11,066 nucleotides of DNA from Planctomycetaceae bacterium (GCA_027000105.1 JALTOP010000445.1:1-11066); one strand, 5' to 3'; counted from the stretch's first letter, positions 1 through 7,747 are shown. Numbers and translations are program-made. Notes: generated by a model not told the origin, from the sequence alone.

Positions 1-1274
1 GCATCGGCTCCATTGATCACCCGATGATCGTACGAGAGCGATAACGGCAACATGAGCCGTTCTTCCAATTCGCCATTGATCAGCTTCAGTTCTTTCTGTC
101 CGCGTGACATCCCCAGGATGGCCACTTCAGGGTAACTGACAATCGGTGTAAAGCTGGTACCGCCGATGCCCCCCAGGTTCGTAATGGTAAACGTCCCCCC
201 CTTCATGTTCTCCATCGACAATTTGCGATCCCGGGCCGCGACAGCCAACTCGACCACTTCAGAGGCGATTTCCAGCAGCGATTTCTGATCCGCATTCCGC
301 AACACCGGTACGACCAGCCCGTTTTCGGTATCGACGGCAATGCCGATATGAAAGTAGTCCTTGTAGACGATTTCCATCGTTTCCGGATCGAGACTGGAAT
401 TGAATTTCGGGAACGCTTTGAGTGCGGTCACTGCGGCTTTTACCGCAATGGCGGTCATCGTCACTTTGGGACCATTTTTCCCTGTTCCCTGCAAAAACTG
501 TTTGCGAGCCAGTTCGATATCGGTGATATCCGCCAGATCGTGCTGAGTGACATGCGGGATAACATTCCAGGATCGGGCCAGGTGTTCTGCCGCCGTTCTG
601 CCAATTTTATTGAGCCGTTCCCGTCGTGTCGGCCCAAACTCTGAAAAATCGGGAAGCGGCGGTGCCGCGACCGGCCCTGCCGATGCCGCAGGTGCAGCCA
701 GTCTCTGTTTAACGTAATTCTGCACATCTTCCTGGGTGATTCGGCCTCCCGGCCCACTTCCCTTGACGTCATAAAGATCGACGCCAAGATCACGCGCCAT
801 TCTGCGTGTCGCGGGGCCGGCCGGTGCAGGCGGACGATCTTCGTTCGAATCCGATACTGAAGCAGCAGGACTAGCCGTAGAACTGGCGGTGACTGTATCC
901 GCAGTTTCAACCGGTTTGGGAGGCTCGCTTTCCTGCGCTGCCGCAGTCTTTTCAGGTGCAGGAGCAGGTTGTGCTTCAACCTCTTCGGCGGCAGGCTTGT
1001 CGTCCGGTTTGGCCTCAACGGGGGCATCCGCGGGAGCTTCTGCATCAATCGTCAACAGCGTCGCCCCGATCGGTATTGTATCGCCGGGCGAAACGTGAAC
1101 CTTGGTGACACGCCCTGCATAGGGACATTCAATTTCAGCCAACGCTTTTTCAGTCTCGACTTCAGCGACAACCTGATTGGCCGTAATTGTATCACCTTCA
1201 GAGACGAGGATATCCGCCACATCAGCAGATTCAACACCTTCTGAGACTTCGGGAAGTTTGAATTCAATAGACAT
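1..1274 (-). CDS. aceF: Dihydrolipoamide acetyltransferase, E2 of pyruvate dehydrogenase (3' end cut by window edge)
   Basis: This E2 core subunit moves the acetyl group from lipoyl-lysine to CoA and scaffolds the pyruvate dehydrogenase complex in the cytoplasm. 424 codons are visible. One lipoyl domain spans about residues 1-78, with lipoylation Lys43 in ETEKALAEI. An Ala/Pro/Glu-rich flexible linker follows (about 79-150), then the peripheral subunit-binding domain (about 153-188, PATRRMARDLGVD...GPGGRI). The acyltransferase domain runs from about 213, with FTITNLGGIGGTSFTPI at 362-378 and the catalytic His417 in DHRVINGADA. The Thr of TITN (365) fills the usual Ser/Thr active-site position. 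By family length only about 25 residues should be missing. The ATG at 1274 directly precedes the canonical lipoyl-domain start. There is no clear Shine-Dalgarno. The gene sits 57 bp after aceE, so co-transcription is likely. The PDC E2 assignment, rather than 2-oxoglutarate E2, rests on adjacent aceE and the DHRVINGA ending. Confidence 0.95.
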   Translation of the reverse strand, partial: MSIEFKLPEVSEGVESADVADILVSEGDTITANQVVAEVETEKALAEIECPYAGRVTKVHVSPGDTIPIGATLLTIDAEAPADAPVEAKPDDKPAAEEVEAQPAPAPEKTAAAQESEPPKPVETADTVTASSTASPAASVSDSNEDRPPAPAGPATRRMARDLGVDLYDVKGSGPGGRITQEDVQNYVKQRLAAPAASAGPVAAPPLPDFSEFGPTRRERLNKIGRTAAEHLARSWNVIPHVTQHDLADITDIELARKQFLQGTGKNGPKVTMTAIAVKAAVTALKAFPKFNSSLDPETMEIVYKDYFHIGIAVDTENGLVVPVLRNADQKSLLEIASEVVELAVAARDRKLSMENMKGGTFTITNLGGIGGTSFTPIVSYPEVAILGMSRGQKELKLINGELEERLMLPLSLSYDHRVINGAD

Positions 1275-1331
1275 CCGTAGATTTTCTACAAGTAAAAAGT
1301 TTGATGGTCATCCTGAAAAAGAAGAGCCCGC

Positions 1332-4016
1332 TCACGCCTTGAGAGGATCAATTTTTTCGGGATCGATTTCCAGATCTCTGAGTGCCTGTGCCAAAACGGA
1401 TCTTGAAAGATGTCCGTCATCAACCAACCCGACCAGTGTCGAATAGACGATGAAAGAAGCATCAATTTCAAAATGATGCCGCAGGACAGGACGTGTATCA
1501 CTACGACCAAAGCCATCCGTTCCGAGTGTGATATACGTACCGGGAATCCAGTCGCGAATCTGGTCGGCGACAAGGTGAACATTATCGCTGGAAGCGATAA
1601 CCGGCCCTTTAACACCTTCCAGCGATTTCTCCAGATATGTCTGTCGAGGTGTTTCATCAGGATGGAGCCTGTTCCAGCGCTGGGTTGCCCGGGCTTCTCT
1701 GCAAAGCTCACTGTAACTGGTGACAGACCAGACATCGGTGGAAATACGGTATTTCTCTGCGAGAATCTGCTGTGCTTCGAGGACGCATTGCAAAATCGGC
1801 CCGGAACCGAACAGTTGCGGGCGAACCGGAACGGCTTCGTCGTCCACATCGGACTGCTTGAACCTGTAAAACCCCTTGAGGATTCCCTCTTCAACTCCCT
1901 CCGGCATGGGGGGCATGACATAGTTGCCGTTATAAACGCTGATGTAGTAGAAGATGTTTTCGTTCTCCGCATACATCCTTCTTAAACCATCCTGAATGAT
2001 CACGCTCAATTCGTAAGCGAATGCCGGATCGTAGGCGACCATATTGGGAACGGTTGTCGCCACCAGTTGCGAGTGCCCATCTTCGTGCTGCAACCCTTCA
2101 CCATTCAGCGTGGTACGCCCGGATGTCCCACCAACCAGAAAACCTTTCGCGCGGGAATCTCCCGCCAGCCAGATCAGATCGCCCACCCGTTGGAAACCAA
2201 ACATACTGTAATAGATATAGAAAGGAATCATCTGGACGCCCAGATTGGCATAGGCGGTTCCGGCTGCAATGAAAGAGGAAATCGCTCCTGCTTCGTTGAT
2301 GCCTTCCTCCAGAAGCTGGCCATCTTTCGCCTCCTTGTAATACATCACCTGAGCACGATCGACAGGCTCGTAAAGCTGGCCTTTGCTTGAATAGATGCCG
2401 CATTGACGAAACAGCCCTTCCATTCCGAACGTCCGCGCTTCATCGGGAAGGATAGGCACGATTCGTTTGCCGATTTCCTTATCTTTTAGCAACACGTTCA
2501 GAATCTGACCGAACGCCATCGTTGTTGAGACTTCTTTCCCCGAACTTCCTTCGTTCACTTTGGCGAATTTTTCCGCCGGCGGTACGGAAAGCGTCTCTGT
2601 CGTCGGATGACGAGCCGGCAGGTAGCCGCCCAGTTCTTTTCTCCGCTCCTGCAGATATTTGTACTCGACGCTATCTTCCGGAAAGCGATAGAACGGTGCC
2701 TTTTTCACATCGTCGTCGCTAAGCGGAATTCCGAAGCGGGAACGGAATGAAATCAACTCTTCCTCGTTCAACTTTTTCTCGTTGTGGGTATTGTTCCGCC
2801 CTTCTCCCGCCTCACCCAGGCCGTACCCCTTGATGGTCTTGGCAAGGATGACCGTCGGTGCTCCCTTGTGCTCAAGAGCTGCCTTGTAAGCGGCGTGCAC
2901 TTTCAGCGGATCGTGCCCACCACGTCGCATGCTCTGTAACTGCTCATCTGAAAGATGTTCGACCATTTCCAGCAAATCTTCATCAACACCAAAGAAGTGC
3001 TCTCGAATGTAGGCTCCCGATTCGACGCTATACTTCTGGTACTGACCATCTACGACTTCGCCCATCCGTTTGACGAGTTTACCTTCGGTATCCTTTTCGA
3101 GAATAGCGTCCCAATCAGACCCCCAAATGACTTTCAGGCAGTTCCAGCCTGCTCCCCGAAACGCGCCTTCGAGTTCCTGAATGATTTTTCCATTCCCGCG
3201 CACAGGGCCATCCAGACGTTGCAGATTGCAATTGATGACGAAAGTCAGATTGTCCAGTTTTTCCCGGGAAGCAAGCGTGATCGCTCCGAGTGTTTCCGGC
3301 TCATCGCACTCGCCATCTCCCAGAAAAGCCCAAACCCGTGACTTACTTGTATCGAGAATCCCCCGATGGTGCAGATACCGCAAAAAGCGGGCGTGATAAA
3401 TGGCTGTGATCGGCCCCAACCCCATTGAAACAGTCGGAAATTGCCAGAAATCGGGCATCAACCAGGGGTGAGGATACGAGCAAAGCCCACGACCACGCGG
3501 AACTTCCCGACGAAAATGCTCCAGATGCGATTCATCGATCCGCCCTTCAACAAAAGCTCGCGCATACATCCCGGGAGATGCGTGCCCCTGAAAATAGACC
3601 ATGTCCCCAGTGTGATCTTCGGTTCGAGCGTGAAAGAAGTGGTTTTGAGCTACTTCGTACAGCGTTGCAGAAGACGCAAAAGTGGATATATGGCCGCCTA
3701 TCCCGTCGAATTTTTTGTTCGCCCGATGAACCATCGCGAGGGCATTCCAACGGACGATACTCTTAATTCGCCGCTCAATCTCCTGATTTCCCGGATAGGC
3801 TGGCTGCTCATCAGAAGAGATCGTATTGATATACGGAGTTGTCGCGGAAAAGGGCAACATCACGCCACGAAGGTAAGCCCGTTCGCGCAAATGCACCAGC
3901 AGTTGCGTCACTTTTTCCGGCCCGTATCGACGAATCACATCTTCCAGAGATTCGTACCACTCTTCCAATTCAGCCGGATCAATACCAGCCAAAGCCCCAT
4001 CTGTAATTGTCGTCAT
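1332..4016 (-). CDS. aceE: Pyruvate dehydrogenase E1 component, homodimeric type
   Basis: This thiamine-diphosphate enzyme decarboxylates pyruvate and reductively acetylates the lipoyl group of E2. It has 894 residues, close to the roughly 890 usual for the single-chain (alpha2) E1. The ThDP/Mg motif GDGECDEPE lies at 233-241 and its partner Asn in INCNLQRLDGPV at 261-272. Conserved His-containing segments are GGHISTFASSATLYEV (107-122) and YFQGHASPGMYARAF (141-155). The GEGRNNTHNEKK stretch corresponds to the mobile active-site loop of AceE. The ATG at 4016 gives an N-terminus (DPAELEEWYESLEDVIRRYG) that matches the family. The upstream GGATGAG is at best a weak ribosome site. aceE is first in the pair and aceF follows, so transcription probably starts in the 4017-4763 gap. 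No frameshift or missing key residue was seen. Confidence 0.97.
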   Translation of the reverse strand: MTTITDGALAGIDPAELEEWYESLEDVIRRYGPEKVTQLLVHLRERAYLRGVMLPFSATTPYINTISSDEQPAYPGNQEIERRIKSIVRWNALAMVHRANKKFDGIGGHISTFASSATLYEVAQNHFFHARTEDHTGDMVYFQGHASPGMYARAFVEGRIDESHLEHFRREVPRGRGLCSYPHPWLMPDFWQFPTVSMGLGPITAIYHARFLRYLHHRGILDTSKSRVWAFLGDGECDEPETLGAITLASREKLDNLTFVINCNLQRLDGPVRGNGKIIQELEGAFRGAGWNCLKVIWGSDWDAILEKDTEGKLVKRMGEVVDGQYQKYSVESGAYIREHFFGVDEDLLEMVEHLSDEQLQSMRRGGHDPLKVHAAYKAALEHKGAPTVILAKTIKGYGLGEAGEGRNNTHNEKKLNEEELISFRSRFGIPLSDDDVKKAPFYRFPEDSVEYKYLQERRKELGGYLPARHPTTETLSVPPAEKFAKVNEGSSGKEVSTTMAFGQILNVLLKDKEIGKRIVPILPDEARTFGMEGLFRQCGIYSSKGQLYEPVDRAQVMYYKEAKDGQLLEEGINEAGAISSFIAAGTAYANLGVQMIPFYIYYSMFGFQRVGDLIWLAGDSRAKGFLVGGTSGRTTLNGEGLQHEDGHSQLVATTVPNMVAYDPAFAYELSVIIQDGLRRMYAENENIFYYISVYNGNYVMPPMPEGVEEGILKGFYRFKQSDVDDEAVPVRPQLFGSGPILQCVLEAQQILAEKYRISTDVWSVTSYSELCREARATQRWNRLHPDETPRQTYLEKSLEGVKGPVIASSDNVHLVADQIRDWIPGTYITLGTDGFGRSDTRPVLRHHFEIDASFIVYSTLVGLVDDGHLSRSVLAQALRDLEIDPEKIDPLKA

Positions 4017-4188
4017 AACTTCTGCTCATCCTAGCACACCTGCTCAGCCAACAGGCCTGCACCCATGGACACCTTCGTGGGCTCCCCCAGGCGTAGAGGA
4101 ACCGACCGATTCGTGGAAAAATAACGAGAAACAACACGTCCAGACGCCTGTACCAACTCTCCAGCTCGAATCTCTCACATTTCAACAA

Positions 4189-4198
4189 TACTATAGTA
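4189..4198. promoter_or_regulatory. Perfect 10-bp palindrome in aceE leader, contains a -10-like hexamer
   Basis: TACTATAGTA is its own reverse complement. On the minus strand it contains TATAGT, four of six matches to a sigma-70 type -10 box, about 170 bp upstream of the aceE start. No matching -35 box lies 15-18 bp further upstream, so this may be a promoter core, an operator, or chance in an AT-rich patch. Confidence 0.3.
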
Positions 4199-4218
4199 AA
4201 TATCAAGCCAAGATGGGA

Positions 4219-4231
4219 GTGATAATATCAC
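4219..4231. promoter_or_regulatory. 13-bp inverted repeat upstream of aceE, candidate operator
   Basis: GTGATA-A-TATCAC has two perfect 6-bp arms around a single central base. Its position, just upstream of the TATAGT hexamer on the aceE strand, suits a regulator binding site. It does not resemble the PdhR consensus known from enterobacteria. No regulator gene is in the window. Confidence 0.35.
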
Positions 4232-4416
4232 CCTGGAGAATTTAGCCCCGAGGTTATCGCCTCAGAAGAAGAACGGATCGATCTGTTTGCCGACTCGCTC
4301 AGATTCTTTAGAAAAATTGCAAATTCCCGGCTGATCTTGACAAAACCCATATTCTACTGGTACACGCAGGCCGGAAGAAACCGCCGGATTCCCCCTTCAG
4401 CAGGTTATGAAAATCA

Positions 4417-4507
4417 CTTCCCTCGTCTATTCCGTTCTTCTTTCTCTTTTCCTTTTCATTTGATCACTATTTTCCGACCCCGTGTTTTTCCTCCCTCTTT
4501 CTCTTTC
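4417..4507 (+). other. Pyrimidine-rich tract
   Basis: About 87 % of these ~91 bases are C or T on the plus strand, made of runs such as TTCTTTCTCTTTTCC. The opposite strand is therefore almost all purine. It is not mirror-symmetric, so classical H-DNA is not strongly predicted. It lies between the aceE promoter zone and the tandem repeats, and its role is unknown. Confidence 0.6.
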
Positions 4508-4535
4508 GGATTCGACGCAACTGGTCGTGCGCTGT

Positions 4536-4557
4536 TCGGGCACCGATCGGGCACTGA
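4536..4557. repeat. Tandem direct repeat, 11 bp x 2
   Basis: TCGGGCACCGA is immediately followed by TCGGGCACTGA (10 of 11 identical, no spacer). This is the first of three successive tandem pairs in the TPR-gene upstream region. Confidence 0.75.
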
Positions 4558-4587
4558 TGTTACCCTCATTTCGATGTTACTCTCATT
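4556..4587. repeat. Direct repeat, 15 bp x 2 with 2-bp spacer
   Basis: GATGTTACCCTCATT at 4556-4570 and GATGTTACTCTCATT at 4573-4587 are 14 of 15 identical, with a 17-bp period. A weaker third copy, GATGATGGCCTCATT, lies at 4654-4668 (12 of 15). The element abuts the previous 11-bp repeat pair. Confidence 0.75.
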
Positions 4588-4617
4588 CTCGTCCAGTATA
4601 GCGTGTTCAGCGCCTCT

Positions 4618-4649
4618 CTGTTCCGAATTTGATCTGTTCTGAATCTGAT
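4618..4649. repeat. Tandem direct repeat, 16 bp x 2
   Basis: CTGTTCCGAATTTGAT and CTGTTCTGAATCTGAT lie head-to-tail with no spacer and 14 of 16 identical bases. The two differences are both C/T transitions. It ends 114 bp before the TPR gene. Confidence 0.75.
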
Positions 4650-4712
4650 AAGAGATGATGGCCTCATTTTATCGGCAAAACTCGATTCCAACTGCGGCAA
4701 TCCGGGCAGTAT

Positions 4713-4741
4713 TTGCCGTCCGAAGCCGTCTTTATTATGAA
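4713..4741 (+). promoter_or_regulatory. Possible sigma-70-like promoter for the TPR gene
   Basis: TTGCCG (4713-4718) and TATGAA (4736-4741) are each four of six matches to the -35 and -10 consensus, with an ideal 17-bp spacer, ending 22 bp before the ATG. The -35 hexamer is also the right arm of an inverted repeat, CGGCAA (4695-4700) with TTGCCG, so an overlapping operator is conceivable. Matches this weak occur often by chance. Confidence 0.25.
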
Positions 4742-4763
4742 TTATTTCGAATTCAGATGAACA

Positions 4764-7406
4764 ATGGCCAAAGATCCAGCTAATGAACCTCAAGATGAAA
4801 ATGCTGCTGATGCGTCCCATCAGGAGGAACCGCTCGGTTTCTACCCGCTGCTTGCGATCAGTCTGGGACTGGGGATCATTTTCCCTGCGCTGATCTGGCT
4901 GATGGTCAAGGAGCCGGAGCCGACGCCGATTCAGCAAACTGAACAGGCACTGGAACAGTTGGAAGCGGGGCGAACGAAAACAGCCTATCTGACCGCGATG
5001 AAGTTGCTGAAAAAGCATGTCAGTGAACCGGGGATTGGTGGTTCTCTGGAATTCATTGTCGGCGTGGCCCACTTCAGAAAAGCGGAAAAAGATGTCAAGG
5101 AATCCCCCATCATGAACCGGAATGTGGCAGCTCAGGGTTTTGAGCTGGCCAGGCGGTATCTTGAGCAGGCCAACTTGAAGACAATTAAAACGGAACTCCG
5201 CTCCGAGTGGTCCTATTCGCTGGGAGCCTGCTATTACTATTTGGGACGGCTTTACGATGCTCGCGAAAAACTGGAACTCGCCTATGCCCAAACGGAAAAA
5301 AGAAGAGCCCATACCATGCTGATGCTGGGGAAGTGCTATGTCGACCCGAACGTGATGAAAGCCTCTCTAATCCACCCGACAAACCTGCTGGAAGAGCAGG
5401 AAAAAAGGGCGGAAATCATCACCCGTCTTGAACAGATCGTTGCACCTGATTTACAGGAACAGCCATTGACAGAAACTGAAATTGTCGAAGCGTTGATGTA
5501 TATTGCGGAACTCTATCGGCAGGAAAAAAAACTGGATCAGGCAGAACTGGCTCTGCACAGGATCAGTGGCTATCTACAAAAGGATATCGCTTCGGAGGAC
5601 GTGAAAACATCTCTGAGCGACAGCAAGGAAATTCTTCGAGCCATGATCGTTCTCGATCGTGGTGAATCGAAAAAGTCGCGGGAAATTCTGGAAAAACTGA
5701 TTGCGGCGAAATCCGGGCTGGAACTGAAAACGACATTACAGGGGCACTATCTGATCGGTTTGACCTATCAGCATGAAGGAAAGAGCGATCTGGCGATTGA
5801 GCATCTTGAAAAAGCCACCACCGTAACCGATTCGGATGTCTGCTTTCCCGCCAATCTATACGCTGGTGAGTTGGCAAGAAAACGGGGATTGCATGAAGAC
5901 GCTCTCGATTACTATTTACGGGCGTTATCCCTTGTCGATTCAACCGAGACATTCACCAATCGCTGGATCGATCTGGATAAGGCTCGCCTGATTATCAAAG
6001 CGGCCTGGGATGAGTGGGGAACTTCGCAGCGGTATGAACATTATCGCTTTTCGATGGAACTGGCCGACCATATGGTTCCTCTGTTTACTGCAGAGTTCGC
6101 CAACCAGCTTTCAGCATTGGCCAGTCGGAAACGGGCGGAAATCATTCAGAAGGAGATGGAAGACGACGGAAAACAGAAAGATCCGGAAATGCGACTGCTC
6201 GTGAAGGATCACTGGAAGCGGGCGGGTAACGCCTATGCCCGACTGGCGAACAGTTTCCGTTCTTCCGACAAATACGCGGAAACACTGTGGGAGGCGAGCC
6301 AGTTGTACCGCCGGGGTGGCGACCACAAGAACGCCCTGTTGATGATCAAAAAGTATATCGCTACCAACCCACGAGTGGGACTCCCGCAGGCCCTGATCAT
6401 GAAGGCGCGTACTCTGATGGATCTGGATCTGTTTTCCGAACAGGATTACACTGCAGAGGCGATTTCCATTCTGGAAGACCTGATCAAGAAATATCCCAAG
6501 GATCAATCGATATACGATGCCGAACTGTTACTCGGACAGGCCTATCTGGAAAAAGATCAGGCGGATCGGGCAATAGAAATCTGGCATTCGCTTGTCACGG
6601 AAAGCCCATTGACTCCACGAGCGACTGAATGGCAATCAGCAATATTCGCTCTTGGACAGGTTCTGTTCAATACATCCGATACCAGGCCCTACATCCTGAT
6701 AAAAAACAGTCCCGAAAAAAAGGGAGACCAACAACAGCAGAAGCAGCCGAACCCGGAACACTTCCAGCACGTCGATGATGCGATTCGTTGGCTCGATGAA
6801 TTCGTTCGAAGAATTCCCGATCATCCCCGTTCTCTGGAAGCACGCTGGCTACTGGCCAAAGGGTTGCACTTCCGGGCAAGCAGACCGGAGGAACAACTGA
6901 AAGATGAGAACACGGCGACCACCGAAAACACACGGAATGAATTACTCAATGAAATCCAATCCTATTTGGAACGCTCAAAGCTGCAATTCAGGATACTGAG
7001 AGATCAACTGACAGCCCGGGAAGAAAGAAATCAGCTTGATGATGTCACGGCGCAGTTTGTTCGCGATGCCTATTTCGAACCTGCCCATATTCAATATGAG
7101 TTGGGGCCGTTTGACGAAACAGGAGACGCATACCGCAAGGCGATTGATGAGTACAGCAACGCCGCGTTCCACTTTTCCGGCGATCCGACCGTCCTGATTG
7201 CCTACTTTCGCATTGCAGAATGTTACAGACAGTTGGGAGCCGATGCCGAAGCCCGTCGCCAACTGGAACAGGCACGTGTCATTCTGAGCCAGATTCAGGA
7301 ACCTTTTCCCCAATCCTCCACCAACTTCAACAAGAAACAGTGGGAGCAGCTACTTTCGCAGTTCGTCAAACTGTACGACCTGGCGCTGGCCCCACAGGTT
7401 AATTGA
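4764..7406 (+). CDS. Membrane-anchored TPR-repeat protein of unknown function
   Basis: This 880-residue protein has an acidic N-terminal tail (1-24), one hydrophobic segment at about 26-48 (FYPLLAISLGLGIIFPALIWLMV), then a long soluble helical region. TPR-like helix pairs are readable near 148-178 (SLGACYYYLGRLYDAREKLE), 327-355 (LIGLTYQHEGKSDLAIEHLE), 362-390, 584-612 (ELLLGQAYLEKDQADRAIEI) and 810-840 (YFRIAECYRQLGADAEARRQ). A Gln/Lys-rich low-complexity stretch near 652-663 probably links sub-domains. No catalytic motif was seen. By family behaviour the TPRs should hold protein partners. A periplasmic location with the N-terminus in the cytoplasm is inferred, not shown. The ATG at 4764 is chosen because the membrane segment follows; no Shine-Dalgarno is visible. 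It lies 341 bp upstream of the flagellar cluster in the same direction, but a flagellar role is only a guess from position. Confidence 0.85.
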   Translation: MAKDPANEPQDENAADASHQEEPLGFYPLLAISLGLGIIFPALIWLMVKEPEPTPIQQTEQALEQLEAGRTKTAYLTAMKLLKKHVSEPGIGGSLEFIVGVAHFRKAEKDVKESPIMNRNVAAQGFELARRYLEQANLKTIKTELRSEWSYSLGACYYYLGRLYDAREKLELAYAQTEKRRAHTMLMLGKCYVDPNVMKASLIHPTNLLEEQEKRAEIITRLEQIVAPDLQEQPLTETEIVEALMYIAELYRQEKKLDQAELALHRISGYLQKDIASEDVKTSLSDSKEILRAMIVLDRGESKKSREILEKLIAAKSGLELKTTLQGHYLIGLTYQHEGKSDLAIEHLEKATTVTDSDVCFPANLYAGELARKRGLHEDALDYYLRALSLVDSTETFTNRWIDLDKARLIIKAAWDEWGTSQRYEHYRFSMELADHMVPLFTAEFANQLSALASRKRAEIIQKEMEDDGKQKDPEMRLLVKDHWKRAGNAYARLANSFRSSDKYAETLWEASQLYRRGGDHKNALLMIKKYIATNPRVGLPQALIMKARTLMDLDLFSEQDYTAEAISILEDLIKKYPKDQSIYDAELLLGQAYLEKDQADRAIEIWHSLVTESPLTPRATEWQSAIFALGQVLFNTSDTRPYILIKNSPEKKGDQQQQKQPNPEHFQHVDDAIRWLDEFVRRIPDHPRSLEARWLLAKGLHFRASRPEEQLKDENTATTENTRNELLNEIQSYLERSKLQFRILRDQLTAREERNQLDDVTAQFVRDAYFEPAHIQYELGPFDETGDAYRKAIDEYSNAAFHFSGDPTVLIAYFRIAECYRQLGADAEARRQLEQARVILSQIQEPFPQSSTNFNKKQWEQLLSQFVKLYDLALAPQVN

Positions 7407-7528
7407 TTTCCCGTGTTTATTTTCCCCATCTTTATTCGTCCTTTTGAGTCATTGTGTTAAGGCACTGTTTTAAGCCGCTGTTTATTGTTTTTTGTTGTTG
7501 ATTCCAGTCCCGTTTTGTTTGGGAAAGT

Positions 7529-7551
7529 TTATGAAACAGATTATGAAACAG
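7529..7551. repeat. Direct repeat, 11 bp x 2 with 1-bp spacer
   Basis: TTATGAAACAG occurs at 7529-7539 and again at 7541-7551, identical in all 11 bases, a 12-bp period. It may be a pair of regulator half-sites or a small tandem duplication. Confidence 0.75.
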
Positions 7552-7601
7552 GTTCTGCCGCGGCGAGCCTGACCGATTGTGGGGCCGCTGGAGTTTCCGC
7601 C

Positions 7602-7623
7602 GTTTTTCACAAAATGTTTTTCA
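7602..7623. repeat. Direct repeat, 8 bp x 2
   Basis: GTTTTTCA is found at 7602-7609 and 7616-7623, a 14-bp period. The repeat is T-rich and short, so chance cannot be excluded. Confidence 0.45.
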
Positions 7624-7643
7624 TAAGATAAAGAGTCCCCGGC

Positions 7644-7668
7644 ACGGTTGGTCTGTTCTGACCGCCGT
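7644..7668. promoter_or_regulatory. Imperfect hairpin upstream of the flagellar operon
   Basis: ACGG-TT-GGTC, loop TGTTCT, then GACC-G-CCGT gives eight base pairs with a small internal bulge. No T-run follows on either strand, so it is not a classical terminator. About 80 bp from the first flagellar start codon, it could be a leader structure or an operator. Confidence 0.35.
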
Positions 7669-7747
7669 AACCAAAATGAGATTTTCAAAAGTTTTCGCAC
7701 CGTTCGTAAACTTTAACCGTTAGTAGTACATTACAAAGAGTTCAGAC

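Larger units (their letters stand above)
4017..4763. other. Divergent intergenic region, no convincing gene
   Basis: This 747-bp stretch separates the leftward aceE and the rightward TPR gene and must hold the start signals for both. Visible elements are two short palindromes on the aceE side, a pyrimidine-rich tract in the middle, and three pairs of tandem direct repeats near the TPR side. Each is listed separately. The longest open frames here begin at TTG codons, have low-complexity Ser/Phe-rich translations or simply extend out of coding shadows, and match no family I recognise. I therefore treat the region as non-coding. Confidence 0.7.
7407..7747. other. Intergenic region ahead of the flagellar cluster
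   Basis: These 341 bp hold no convincing gene. The first ~100 bp are T-rich (a TTTTTT run near 7490) and could contain a transcription end for the TPR gene, but I find no strong GC stem before the T-run. The rest holds two short direct-repeat pairs and an imperfect hairpin, listed separately. ACCGTT also occurs twice, at 7699 and 7716, one 17-bp step apart. I looked for FliA-type (TAAA/GCCGATAA) and sigma-54 (GG-N10-GC) promoters and found only imperfect look-alikes. Confidence 0.65.

Noticed and set aside
1..38. Asn421 in place of the Asp often shown in the E2 DHRxxDG motif
   Set aside because: From memory of the family, DHRVINGA occurs in several bacterial pyruvate dehydrogenase E2 proteins, so this is a natural variant and not evidence of a dead enzyme.
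461..1048. 195-codon minus-strand frame inside aceF
   Set aside because: It is out of frame with the clear lipoyl/E2 protein and is Arg/Pro/Leu-rich, as expected of a shadow.
3979..4206. 75-codon minus-strand frame upstream of and overlapping the aceE start
   Set aside because: TTG start, overlaps aceE out of frame, no recognisable features.
4337..4642. 101-codon open frame in the intergenic region
   Set aside because: It starts at TTG, translates the pyrimidine tract into Phe/Ser-rich low complexity, runs through the tandem repeats and resembles no family.
4566..5312. 248-codon minus-strand open frame
   Set aside because: It lies mostly opposite the well-supported TPR gene and has the composition of an antisense shadow.
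7456..7476. Sigma-54-like promoter (GGCAC...AAGC)
   Set aside because: GG and GC are 11 bases apart instead of 10 and the -12 element lacks TTGC.
7463..7500. Terminator for the TPR gene
   Set aside because: There is a T-rich run, but only a 3-bp GGC/GCC stem precedes it.
7640..7656. Second sigma-54-like site (CGGCACG...)
   Set aside because: The -24 half is good, but the position where GC should be reads CT.
7482..7700. 72-codon minus-strand frame in the flagellar leader
   Set aside because: It begins at GTG, crosses the repeats and hairpin, and has no ribosome site or recognisable motif.
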